DNA from: Ferruginibacter sp. | GTDB taxonomy: Bacteria; Bacteroidota; Bacteroidia; Chitinophagales; Chitinophagaceae | Assembly (NCBI GenBank): GCA_013141115.1 | Contig: JABFRP010000002.1 | Span: 248,001 to 312,000, forward strand | Direction of reading: 5' to 3' | DNA: 64,000 nucleotides | Part shown: positions 26,522-34,562 of the stretch, in pieces | Position numbering within the stretch: position 1 is the stretch's first letter | Layout of the letters: each line of letters begins with the position of its first letter | Program-made: the position numbers and the translations under genes | The notes under the pieces: generated by a model | Seen by the model: the letters and a program-made list of their open reading frames with translations, nothing else | Told to the model about the DNA's origin: nothing | Databases searched by the model: none

Positions 26522-27379
26522 ATGAAGTTACCGCTGCACATAGCGCAACAATTACTGCAATTGCTATTACCCAACAGCAGTTTGCCAGCATCTGCAATGA
26601 AGCATAATACCGTTACCAAAATGCTGCAGGATGGCATGTTGCAAAAACAACAAATCAGCAATAGCAAGGCCATTATTTTTATTGCACAAAAAAAAGACCT
26701 GGCAGCATATTTACATAATCATTTTGGCATAACCAATTTACAGGATTATGTAAATCATTTTGCTGATGAAAATATTTCCAGAGCAACAGCCACCAGCATT
26801 GCCAGCAATTCCAAACTAAAAAATATCCGCAGCTTTAAAGGTTTTTTAGTTACTTGTTATCAGCCGGTGGAAGCCATCTTAAATGGTAAAAAAATTATAC
26901 TTCATCCTGCCGAAGGCAGTTATATTTTTATAAGCGATCACGAAAATTTTACAGTAGCTGAAAACATTACCATTGTGGGCATAGAAAATGCAGAAAATTT
27001 CAGCCAGATAAAAAAGCAGCAATATTTATTTAAACATATTACACCGCTATTTGTTTGCCGGTATCCGCAAAGCAATGATTTAGTAAAATGGTTACAGTCC
27101 ATATCCAACCCTTACCTGCACTTTGGCGATTTAGATTTTGCCGGTATCACCATTTATTTATCCGCTTATAAAAAACACCTGGGCAATAAAGCAGCATTTT
27201 TTCTGCCTGCCAATACCGAAACCTTATTGCAAAAATTTGGCAATAAGGCACTTTTTAATAAGCAATACAACAGCAACCTGGCTGCGGTGGCAAATACAGA
27301 AGCGGCCATTGTGCAATTAACCCAGCTTCTTTTAAAATTTAAAATGGTGCTGGAGCAGGAAATATTTATTATTGATTGA
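26522..27379 (+). CDS. jetD: Wadjet JetD / MksG Toprim nuclease
   Basis: 285 residues, shorter than the roughly 400 of many JetD proteins. It is the nuclease that cuts the extruded plasmid. The C-terminal half is a Toprim domain: the first acid in VGIENAENF (Glu155), the DxD motif in HFGDLDFAGI (Asp203, Asp205), and a terminal LEQEIF with acids (Glu278, Glu280), all in the order expected for metal-dependent cleavage. The N-terminal half (about 1-150) is a compact arm without clear motif and shorter than the DUF3322 arm of longer relatives. Last gene of the operon; active site appears intact. Confidence 0.9.
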   Translation: MKLPLHIAQQLLQLLLPNSSLPASAMKHNTVTKMLQDGMLQKQQISNSKAIIFIAQKKDLAAYLHNHFGITNLQDYVNHFADENISRATATSIASNSKLKNIRSFKGFLVTCYQPVEAILNGKKIILHPAEGSYIFISDHENFTVAENITIVGIENAENFSQIKKQQYLFKHITPLFVCRYPQSNDLVKWLQSISNPYLHFGDLDFAGITIYLSAYKKHLGNKAAFFLPANTETLLQKFGNKALFNKQYNSNLAAVANTEAAIVQLTQLLLKFKMVLEQEIFIID

Positions 27380-27508
27380 TTTGTCTATTTCAATAATGCC
27401 TTTTAACCGGCTTAGTTATAACTGGCAAACTGCTGTTGGCTGCCCTATAAAGTATGCCAGCATTCCATATTATACTAAAACAGCTTTTATTTTATAATTG
27501 TAATGCTG

Positions 27509-27516
27509 TAAATTTG
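27509..27516 (+). promoter_or_regulatory. -7 promoter element of the second isocitrate dehydrogenase
   Basis: TAAATTTG matches TAnnTTTG, 20 bases before the ATG at 27536. An independent promoter separates this gene from the jet operon. Confidence 0.5.
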
Positions 27517-27535
27517 CCCAGCTTAAAAAAACAAT

Positions 27536-28768
27536 ATGAGTAAAATAAAAGTAACCAACCCCGTTGTAGAGTTAGACGGCGACGAGATGACCCGTATCAT
27601 CTGGAAATTTATTAAAGACAAATTGATCCTTCCGTACTTGGATGTACCTATCCAGTATTTTGATCTGGGCATGGAATACCGTGATGAAACCAACGACCAG
27701 GTAACTATTGATGCGGCCAATGCCATCAAAGCCTGTGGTGTAGGTATTAAATGCGCTACCATTACGCCAGATGAGCAAAGGGTGGAAGAATTTAAGCTGA
27801 AACAAATGTGGAAGAGCCCCAATGGCACCATCCGTAATATTTTAGATGGCACTGTTTTTAGAGAACCTATTGTAATGCAGAATGTACCAAGATTGGTTAC
27901 CAACTGGACGGCACCGATCATTGTTGGCCGCCATGCTTTTGGCGATCAGTACCGTGCTACTGATACCGTAATAAAGGGCAAGGGCAAATTAACCATGACC
28001 TTTACACCAGAAGCCGGTGGCGAAGCACAAACTTTTGAAGTGTACAATTACAAAGGCGATGGCGTAGCAATGTGCATGTACAACACCGACGAAAGTATTT
28101 ATGGCTTTGCAAGAAGTTGTTTTAATATGGCACTCAGCAAAAAATGGCCTTTATACCTTTCTACAAAAAACACCATTCTTAAAAAATACGATGGCCGTTT
28201 TAAAGATATTTTTGAAGAAGTATATCAAAATGAATTTAAAGCTGCTTACACCGAAGCCGGCATTACTTACGAACATCGTTTGATTGATGACATGGTGGCC
28301 AGCGCCTTAAAATGGAATGGCAACTTTGTTTGGGCTTGTAAAAATTATGATGGCGATGTACAAAGCGACACCGTAGCACAAGGTTTTGGCAGCTTAGGTT
28401 TAATGACCTCTGTATTAGTTACACCCGATGGCAGCACTATGGAAGCAGAAGCGGCACACGGTACCGTTACCCGCCATTACAGAGATCATCAAAAAGGCAA
28501 ACCCACTTCTACCAACCCTATTGCTTCTATTTTTGCATGGACAAGAGGCCTTGCCTTCCGTGGTAAATTAGACAGCAACCAACCGCTGATAGATTTTTGT
28601 TTAGCTTTAGAAGCTGTTTGTATTGAAACGGTAGAAAGTGGTAAAATGACCAAAGATCTTGCGGTTTGTATACATGGCAATAAAGTAAACCATGGCGATC
28701 ATTATTTATATACCGAAGAATTTTTAGATGCTATTGATGCTAATTTAAAAACTAAGATGGGATTGTAA
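27536..28768 (+). CDS. isocitrate dehydrogenase (NADP), eukaryote-like subfamily
   Basis: 410 residues, close to the length of human IDH1/2. Seen: [73 protein letters not shown] with the isocitrate-binding arginine, [45 protein letters not shown], and [14 protein letters not shown] for NADP. These are signatures of the subfamily shared with eukaryotic cytosolic and mitochondrial IDH, which is NADP-dependent. It has little resemblance to the other IDH at 19690. It probably supplies NADPH. A perfect palindrome terminator follows. Confidence 0.96.
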   Translation: MSKIKVTNPVVELDGDEMTRIIWKFIKDKLILPYLDVPIQYFDLGMEYRDETNDQVTIDAANAIKACGVGIKCATITPDEQRVEEFKLKQMWKSPNGTIRNILDGTVFREPIVMQNVPRLVTNWTAPIIVGRHAFGDQYRATDTVIKGKGKLTMTFTPEAGGEAQTFEVYNYKGDGVAMCMYNTDESIYGFARSCFNMALSKKWPLYLSTKNTILKKYDGRFKDIFEEVYQNEFKAAYTEAGITYEHRLIDDMVASALKWNGNFVWACKNYDGDVQSDTVAQGFGSLGLMTSVLVTPDGSTMEAEAAHGTVTRHYRDHQKGKPTSTNPIASIFAWTRGLAFRGKLDSNQPLIDFCLALEAVCIETVESGKMTKDLAVCIHGNKVNHGDHYLYTEEFLDAIDANLKTKMGL

Positions 28769-28794
28769 AATATAAAAGCAAATTTTTACTTAAT

Positions 28795-28822
28795 ATTGGG
28801 CAACAATTAATTGTTGCCCAAT
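28795..28822 (+). terminator. perfect 28-base palindrome after the second isocitrate dehydrogenase
   Basis: ATTGGGCAACAATT (28795-28808) is directly followed by its exact complement AATTGTTGCCCAAT (28809-28822). It is 26 bases beyond the stop and followed by TTAATTTA. Best read as the terminator, though a loop-less palindrome could also be a protein-binding site. Confidence 0.7.
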
Positions 28823-28848
28823 TTAATTTACACCAATACAATTACCGT

Positions 28849-29286
28849 TTGAAGGAAGATCTTATTGAAGATATTGCTGAAGGAAAAGTGTATACCACAA
28901 GAATAATTGTGATAAGCACTTTTTTTGGCAGTGTACTTGCCGGCGGCTTTATGGTCTATCAAAATTTTAAAACTTTTGGAGAGCATAAAAAAGCGGGGGC
29001 TACAGTTTTGCTAACCATTGCAATAACTTTGGCTCTTATGGGTACCGCTTTTGTACCTGCACTTGACAAAATTCCAGGATTTTTTTTTACCATTTTAATT
29101 ACTCTTATCGTATCGTTATTAACAAAAAGATACCAGAGCAGGTTAATAGAAAAACATATTAACACTGAGGGCAAAACATATTCTTCGGGAAGGGCTGTTT
29201 TAATTTGTATCATATCTATATTACTAGTTGCCGCATTTATTTTAGGCGCTTTCTTTTTACAAGATGCTGCAATAAGTGAATCATAA
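28849..29286 (+). CDS. hypothetical membrane protein
   Basis: 145 residues from a TTG at 28849, the only plausible start before the first helix. Four hydrophobic segments (about 18-36, 50-67, 76-91, 116-137) with basic loops and a C-terminus ending in QDAAISES. I do not recognise the family. It is the first of several short plus-strand genes after the IDH terminator. Confidence 0.65.
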   Translation: MKEDLIEDIAEGKVYTTRIIVISTFFGSVLAGGFMVYQNFKTFGEHKKAGATVLLTIAITLALMGTAFVPALDKIPGFFFTILITLIVSLLTKRYQSRLIEKHINTEGKTYSSGRAVLICIISILLVAAFILGAFFLQDAAISES

Positions 29287-29303
29287 AAGTCATCTGCAAA
29301 AAA

Positions 29304-29531
29304 ATGAATAGCAACGTAAATAAAGATCCTCTCCACGGCATTACCCTAAAAGCCATACTGGAATATTTAGTTAACAAATATGGCTGGCAAGAGTTGGGTG
29401 ATACCATCCGTATTAATTGCTTTATAGATAACCCCAGCATTAATTCTTCCTTAAAATTTTTACGCAAAACAGAATGGGCACGTAAAAAAGTAGAAGCATT
29501 GTATATCAGTTCTGTTGATGGTGGTTATTAA
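29304..29531 (+). CDS. VF530-family (DUF2132) DNA-binding protein
   Basis: 75 residues, nearly a full match to the DUF2132/VF530 consensus: [50 protein letters not shown] and KVEALY. The family is a small all-helical fold with inferred DNA binding; no function has been established that I know of. It lies 17 bases after the preceding membrane gene. Confidence 0.92.
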   Translation: MNSNVNKDPLHGITLKAILEYLVNKYGWQELGDTIRINCFIDNPSINSSLKFLRKTEWARKKVEALYISSVDGGY

Positions 29532-29617
29532 CCGGCGGCTTTATAAAGTACAACTATAAACAGCAGTTTACCGCAATCTTATTTTGTATTAACTTCAAAG
29601 TACAAAAAAGCAACCTT

Positions 29618-30247
29618 ATGCCATCTTCTACAAAAATCTATTCCGCCATTGGTGCTGCAGCAGGTTGGATTGCGCTACTGCTCCAGTTATATCTTATCAT
29701 TATAAACCGTGTGGCATCTTTGCCCGAAACAATTGTTCGTTATTTTAGTTTCTTTACCATACTTACCAATCTTTTGGTGGCTATAAGTTTCACCTTGATT
29801 TATTTTAAAGGCATTACTACAGAAGGCCATTTTTTAACAAGGCCAAAAACATTAACTGCCACTACCGTTTATATTACCATTGTTGGATTGATATACAATA
29901 TCATTTTACGTTTTCAATGGGCTCCGGAAGGATTGGCAAAACTCGTTGACGAATTATTACACACCGTAATTCCCATTGGGTTTATTATATTTTGGGGAAA
30001 GTTTGTACCTAAACAAAATATTACATGGGCAACTGTTTTACCATGGACTATTTATCCGCTGGCATATTTAGGCTACACCCTTTTACGTGGCTCGTTTGCA
30101 CAATGGTATCCTTATCCTTTTGTTGATGTAATGGCATTAGGCTACAATAAAGTATTTATTAATAGTGCTATGGTATGCGCCACATTTATATTTTTCTCTT
30201 TGCTGTTTGTGGGCATTGCAAAAATGATGCATAAACGTTCTGCATAA
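29618..30247 (+). CDS. Pr6Pr family membrane protein
   Basis: 209 residues with six transmembrane helices. Seen: VRYFSFFTILTNLLVAISF, VYITIVGLIYNIILRF, LVDELLHTVIPIGFIIFW, LPWTIYPLAYLGYTLLRG and YPYPFVDVMALGY, which together I recognise as the Pr6Pr family (related to FAR-17a/AIG1-type membrane proteins). The role in bacteria is unknown. Confidence 0.85.
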   Translation: MPSSTKIYSAIGAAAGWIALLLQLYLIIINRVASLPETIVRYFSFFTILTNLLVAISFTLIYFKGITTEGHFLTRPKTLTATTVYITIVGLIYNIILRFQWAPEGLAKLVDELLHTVIPIGFIIFWGKFVPKQNITWATVLPWTIYPLAYLGYTLLRGSFAQWYPYPFVDVMALGYNKVFINSAMVCATFIFFSLLFVGIAKMMHKRSA

Positions 30248-30279
30248 AAAGAAGTAAATTGTATTTGAAATACAAATTC

Positions 30280-31047
30280 ATGGAAGTACAAAAAGATATT
30301 CGCCTTGCTGTTTTAATTGATGCCGACAATGTGCCTTACAGCAATGTAAAAGGCGTGATGGAAGAGATTGCCAAATACGGTACACCAACCTTTAAACGTA
30401 TTTATGGCGACTGGACAAAACCCACCGTTAGCGGCTGGAAAAATGTGTTGTTAGAAAATGCCATCACCCCCATTCAGCAATACAGTTATACCAGCGGCAA
30501 AAACAGCAGCGACAGTGCATTGATCATTGATGCCATGGATATTTTATACTCTGGCAAAGCAGATGGCTTTTGTATTGTAAGTAGTGACAGTGATTTTACA
30601 CGCCTCGCTACAAGGTTACGGGAAGCCGGCATGAAAGTATTTGGCATTGGCCAAAAGAAAACACCCAATGCATTTATTGTGGCCTGCGATAAATTTATTT
30701 ACATGGAAATTATTCCTGTATTTGAAGCCGAGGTTGAAGAAACTACTACTTCTGTTAAAGCAAAAGCAGCTAACCCCAAACCAAAAGCATTAGTAGATAA
30801 ATTAAATAAAGAAACGCTTAAACTAATTGCACACACCATTAATGATTTGGCGGATGAAAATGGCTGGGCATTTTTAGGCGATGTAGGCAATTTGGTTTTA
30901 AAAAAACAACCCAACTTCGACCCCAGGAATTATGGCTTTCAAAAATTAACCCCGCTGATAAAATCTTTACCGCAATTTGAAATTGATAAAAGAGAAACGG
31001 ATAAGGCAGGGATAAAGTTGGTGTATATCAGGAATAAAGAGGCGTGA
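30280..31047 (+). CDS. NYN domain RNase-like protein with OST-HTH/LOTUS domain
   Basis: 255 residues from the ATG at 30280 (MEVQKDIRLAVLIDADNV), preferred to a TTG seven codons earlier. N-terminal NYN/PIN-like nuclease domain (about 5-145): acids in LIDADNVPY, YGDWTKPT, NSSDSALIIDAMDIL and the SSDSDFTRLATRLRE loop with metal-binding Asp residues. A C-terminal OST-HTH/LOTUS-like domain (about 170-255: LIAHTINDLADENGWAFLGDVG, QPNFDPRNYGFQKLTPLIKSLP) probably binds RNA. LabA-type proteins of this architecture are linked to RNA processing; the target is unknown. Confidence 0.92.
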   Translation: MEVQKDIRLAVLIDADNVPYSNVKGVMEEIAKYGTPTFKRIYGDWTKPTVSGWKNVLLENAITPIQQYSYTSGKNSSDSALIIDAMDILYSGKADGFCIVSSDSDFTRLATRLREAGMKVFGIGQKKTPNAFIVACDKFIYMEIIPVFEAEVEETTTSVKAKAANPKPKALVDKLNKETLKLIAHTINDLADENGWAFLGDVGNLVLKKQPNFDPRNYGFQKLTPLIKSLPQFEIDKRETDKAGIKLVYIRNKEA

Positions 31048-31055
31048 GTAGTGAA

Positions 31056-31667
31056 TTAATTATTAAGCCGGTTATTATAATCTTCAATCAATTCGACAAT
31101 TGAAATATTAAACTCTTCATCTATTGCTCTTAAATAAGAAACCTGCTTAATATTTATCTCGATCAAATCTTGAAAAAAAGTTTTAGCGTTGCTTCCATAT
31201 TTATCCATTTCGTCCTTTTTACGCTTTATGTATCTTTTTCTTTCGTCTGCTAGACCTGCGTCATCTAAATTCAACAATTCGATCAAATGCTTTGCTTCTG
31301 TATCAGTATCTGAATGCACCCTATAATCGCCTCCATCATAAACAACTCTTTCTTCAAAATCTTCTGCTGTGGGATGTAAAATTGGTTGAAATTTATCCCA
31401 CTTAGATGCCTTTTCTTTATTAGGCTGATGTTTGACCAAAAACCAGTTATCATAACAATCTTCTGCTTCTCCTTTTAATTTAGGGTTGAAATGTTCAATA
31501 TCTCTAGCATCTGCTCGTCCTAAATACTCCTCAGTATAGGCACAAAACCCATTCTGCTCATTAAATAAAATTTCCGAAATTGCTTTATTGTTAGCAGAAT
31601 TACCAACAATATACATAAGCGTTTTAGCCAGTATTTCAGAATCGGGCTTTTTCTGAATTTTTTTCAT
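31056..31667 (-). CDS. Septu-like HNH nuclease (PtuB-like)
   Basis: 203 residues. HNH-type endonuclease: NGFCAYTEEYLG (Cys42), RDIEHFNPKLKG (His59), CYDNWFLV (Asn74) and HQPNKEK (Asn83), the order H-N-N of this fold. The usual Cys-x-x-Cys zinc pair has one member replaced by Thr (CAYT). It starts on the base after the stop of the AAA ATPase gene (TAA then ATG), so the two are co-translated. An HNH protein behind an OLD/RloA-like ATPase is the PtuAB arrangement of Septu phage defence; retron-type HNH partners look similar, but no reverse transcriptase is here. Confidence 0.8.
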   Translation of the reverse strand: MKKIQKKPDSEILAKTLMYIVGNSANNKAISEILFNEQNGFCAYTEEYLGRADARDIEHFNPKLKGEAEDCYDNWFLVKHQPNKEKASKWDKFQPILHPTAEDFEERVVYDGGDYRVHSDTDTEAKHLIELLNLDDAGLADERKRYIKRKKDEMDKYGSNAKTFFQDLIEINIKQVSYLRAIDEEFNISIVELIEDYNNRLNN

Positions 31668-32960
31668 TTAAAATTTATATTGATCTCCTAAGCTTGATAC
31701 TTCTTTAAGCAGCTCCTTCTTTTTTTGAAGATTACCTTCATTAGCCATTTGTTCTTTTAAAGAAATATATTTTTTATACGCTTCTTGTCCAAACTTATTA
31801 TAGTAATCTACATTAAAATCATTTTTTAAAATATCATTAGGGTCATCGCCAATAGGAGATACACCCCGGCGAACAGCAACTTTGCCTTTATCATCAAAAT
31901 AAAGAATAAATCTTTCTTCAGGCTCAAAAGCAGCAGCAATAAATGGAGAATGAGTAGCAACTATAATCTGGGCATTGGGAGCCACTTTATGATAATTCTC
32001 TATAAGGTCAATTTGCATGTCGGGAAACAATGATCGTTCAGGCTCATCAATCAATATGAGTGCATTATTTGTATCTAGTTCATAGAGAGGGAACATAGAA
32101 AGCAATAGCCCTTTTGTACCTGTACTTAAATTTGAAATAGGTATTACTTCTTCATTAATTTTTGACTTTATTGGAATAGAAAACTCAGTATTTACTAAAT
32201 CCACCTCTAAATTTAGACGTTTTAAAATTGGGTTAAAAAAATCTGCAAACTTTACTAACGGATTTTTATTTTCTAAAGCCCATTTCTCAAACTCCTTATT
32301 AAGTTTTTTTAAATCTCCAATAGCTCCTTTATTAATTAATTCTGAAGCCATTTGGGTAAACCTCTTTCTATACTCTAAGATTTCCGACAATAATGAATAC
32401 CAAGCATTTTGATCTATATTTTGAGTAAATTGATATATGTAATTTCTATCCCGATTAACTAATTTCCGAATTGTTGACAATCTTTTTGCATTCTCGTTAA
32501 AGTCAATATTTGCAGGATTTTGATTAAATAAATCTATTGCTTCTTTTGATATAATGTCCGAGCTTAAAAAAAACAATTTCATTCCTTTACTAATTAGCCT
32601 TCCTATCGAACCACTGGCACTACCGTATTGTAAAAGTTTACTACCCTTTATAACTTCAGTTTCTAAGATTTTAAGTTTTTCATTATTTATTTCAAACTCT
32701 ATATCCCCCTTAAAAGTGAAATTGACATCATTATTACGAAAATCTAAAATACTTTCATTAATAATTTCAAGTGAATCCAATTTTAGAATACTATTTCTTA
32801 TTAAATCTAAAATCGAAGTTTTTCCTGTTGCACTTTGCCCTATGATACAAATTTTTTCTAATGGCAGGCCTGCCTTAGAATGGCCTTTCGGGTATGTAAA
32901 GTCAAAAGAAATATTTTCTAAATGTAAATGAGAGTCAATATGGATATTAAGTAATTTCAT
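31668..32960 (-). CDS. Septu-like AAA/ABC ATPase (PtuA-like)
   Basis: 430 residues. ABC-type ATPase of the OLD/PtuA class: Walker A GQSATGKT at residues 41-48, a signature-like ISNLSTGTKGLLLSMFPLY, Walker B ALILIDEPERSLFPD with Asp305-Glu306, and the switch His in IVATHSPFIAAAFEP. The inserted middle (about 130-260) is helical. The C-terminal part has GDDPNDILKNDF, common in PtuA/retron-type ATPases, then a short coiled tail. No Toprim domain follows, unlike OLD nucleases. It probably forms an oligomer that controls the HNH partner encoded next. Base composition looks more AT-rich than its neighbours, suggesting transfer. Confidence 0.85.
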   Translation of the reverse strand: MKLLNIHIDSHLHLENISFDFTYPKGHSKAGLPLEKICIIGQSATGKTSILDLIRNSILKLDSLEIINESILDFRNNDVNFTFKGDIEFEINNEKLKILETEVIKGSKLLQYGSASGSIGRLISKGMKLFFLSSDIISKEAIDLFNQNPANIDFNENAKRLSTIRKLVNRDRNYIYQFTQNIDQNAWYSLLSEILEYRKRFTQMASELINKGAIGDLKKLNKEFEKWALENKNPLVKFADFFNPILKRLNLEVDLVNTEFSIPIKSKINEEVIPISNLSTGTKGLLLSMFPLYELDTNNALILIDEPERSLFPDMQIDLIENYHKVAPNAQIIVATHSPFIAAAFEPEERFILYFDDKGKVAVRRGVSPIGDDPNDILKNDFNVDYYNKFGQEAYKKYISLKEQMANEGNLQKKKELLKEVSSLGDQYKF

Positions 32961-32984
32961 TTATAATAATATTATTAGCACTTA

Positions 32985-32992
32985 CAAATATA
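32985..32992 (-). promoter_or_regulatory. -7 promoter element of the Septu-like operon
   Basis: On the minus strand TATATTTG matches TAnnTTTG, 24 bases before the ATPase ATG at 32960. No clear -33 TTTG at the right distance. Confidence 0.45.
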
Positions 32993-33062
32993 ACTTTTTA
33001 TTGTATTTATAGTAACTCAATTAAAATGATTGAGCAATTAATAATTAAAGCTATTTTTTCGA

Positions 33063-34238
33063 TTAATTACTCTTTTCCTTCTCCCTGCTCCCATCATACA
33101 ACTCATACTCCAATAACCTGCAATCAATTTTACTCGTATAAAATTCAATTCTTCTTTTTGGTTTCAATCCTATCTTTTTTGCCAACTCTAAATTACCCGT
33201 AAAAATATAGCCGGTGTAACCTTTGCATTTCTTCTTTAAAAAATCGCCGATGCGTTTGTAAGTAATTTCCAGTTCTGCTTCCACGCCTAAGCGGTCGCCG
33301 TATTCCGGGTTAAAATACACTACACCATTTTCATTTTCTATCAGTTTGGTATCTTCAAAATCACACACGCCAAATTCAATCATTTCTTCCACACCAGCAA
33401 TGCCGGCATTTATTTTAGAAACGTTCACTGCATCTTCACTGATATCGGTGGCAATAATTTTTAGTTCGGGTACATCGGTTACCTGCTGTTCTAATTTCGA
33501 AAACTCTTTTAAATAAAATTGTTCGTCATAATTTACCAAATGCATAAAAGCATAATTGTGGCGCAGCAAACCCGGCTTGCGGTTGGTGGCCAGCAATGCG
33601 GCTTCAATGGCAACAGTGCCGGAACCACACATGGGATTGATGAAGGCAGATCTCCTGTCCCAGCGGCTGGCTAACAATGTAGCAGCAGCCAAACTTTCCA
33701 GCATCGGTGCTTTACCCGGTATTTTTCGATAGCCATGTTTGCTTAATGTTTCTCCCGAAGTATCAATAAATAATTCTGCAATATTTTCCTTCCAGTATAA
33801 ATGAATAACGGTTTGGTTTAACTCTGGTCCGCTGTTGGGGCGCTGGCCGGTTTTATTTCTAAATCTATCTACAATAGCATCCTTCACTTTTACATTGGCA
33901 AATAAATTATTGGTAATAGTCTCGTTATCAACGTTACTGGTAATACTAAAATAACCTTCGGCAGGTATAATATTTTCCCATTCAAATTCCAGCAAGGTTT
34001 TATACAAAGCATCAGCATTAACTGCCGTAAATTCTTTTACCGAAAACAATACCTGGCTGGCGCAGCGTAAATTTAAATTCAGTGTAATACAATCCAGTAA
34101 AGTACCCTGCAACTCCACACCGGTTTTAAACACACGAACAGGTTTTAATCCCAATGCCTCAATTTCTGTTTGTAAATGTGGCGAAAGGCGGTTGCTGCAG
34201 GTAACAATAATGCGGCTGGTAGTTTCAAAAATTTGCAT
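33063..34238 (-). CDS. THUMP-domain rRNA methyltransferase (RlmL N-terminal-like)
   Basis: 391 residues. An N-terminal ferredoxin-like/THUMP RNA-binding part (about 1-160: TLNLNLRCASQVLFSVKEF, NNLFANVKVKDAIVDRFRNKTGQRPNSGPELN, LFIDTSGETLSKHGYRK) precedes a SAM methyltransferase: APMLESLAAATLLAS, INPMCGSGTVAIEAAL (motif I), IIATDISEDAVNVSKINA, FGVCDFED, then VYFNPEYGDRLG, the amino-methyltransferase motif IV. This matches the m2G2445-forming half of E. coli RlmL (YcbY); the exact target in this organism is inferred. Cytoplasmic. Confidence 0.92.
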   Translation of the reverse strand: MQIFETTSRIIVTCSNRLSPHLQTEIEALGLKPVRVFKTGVELQGTLLDCITLNLNLRCASQVLFSVKEFTAVNADALYKTLLEFEWENIIPAEGYFSITSNVDNETITNNLFANVKVKDAIVDRFRNKTGQRPNSGPELNQTVIHLYWKENIAELFIDTSGETLSKHGYRKIPGKAPMLESLAAATLLASRWDRRSAFINPMCGSGTVAIEAALLATNRKPGLLRHNYAFMHLVNYDEQFYLKEFSKLEQQVTDVPELKIIATDISEDAVNVSKINAGIAGVEEMIEFGVCDFEDTKLIENENGVVYFNPEYGDRLGVEAELEITYKRIGDFLKKKCKGYTGYIFTGNLELAKKIGLKPKRRIEFYTSKIDCRLLEYELYDGSREKEKSN

Positions 34239-34562
34239 GCTGCAAACTTAACACTTAATGCGCTTAAATTTCTTAACATTAAGTTTGTCAATTACTCTTC
34301 TCTCAATCAGTTGTTTCCTGTTTATCTTTTACTTTTTTGCTTCTCCAAAAAAGTAACAAAAAAGGAGCCCCGAAATCGAAAACAGCCCGATTTCGGGTTT
34401 GTACCCTGATATAGCTTTTGTACTACTGTAAACTAAGCTTCAGTTCCCTGAAAAAACACCCAGCTAATTGAGTTTCTTTTATGGATTTAGCAATGTAGGG
34501 GAAACAACAAAAAAAGTAGCAATCTAAGTTCCCCTTTAGGAGACAGGGGCTATCTTTGCGCC
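34239..34562. repeat. gene-free region with a 10-bp hairpin repeat
   Basis: This 324-base divergent region contains CCCGAAATCG (34369-34378) pairing with CGATTTCGGG (34388-34397) around AAAACAGCC-type loop text, preceded by CTCCAAAAAAGTAACAAAAA, a combination typical of interspersed intergenic repeats in the phylum. A -7 element for the next gene lies at its right end. No gene or RNA was recognised. Confidence 0.6.
34551..34558 (+). promoter_or_regulatory. -7 promoter element directly before the aminotransferase
   Basis: TATCTTTG matches TAnnTTTG and ends only 4 bases before the ATG at 34563, so the transcript would be leaderless or would start inside the annotated N-terminus. Confidence 0.5.

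Noticed and set aside
31668..32960. Septu-like ATPase as an OLD nuclease or retron partner
   Set aside because: No Toprim domain follows the ATPase domain and no reverse transcriptase or ncRNA-like structure was seen near it.
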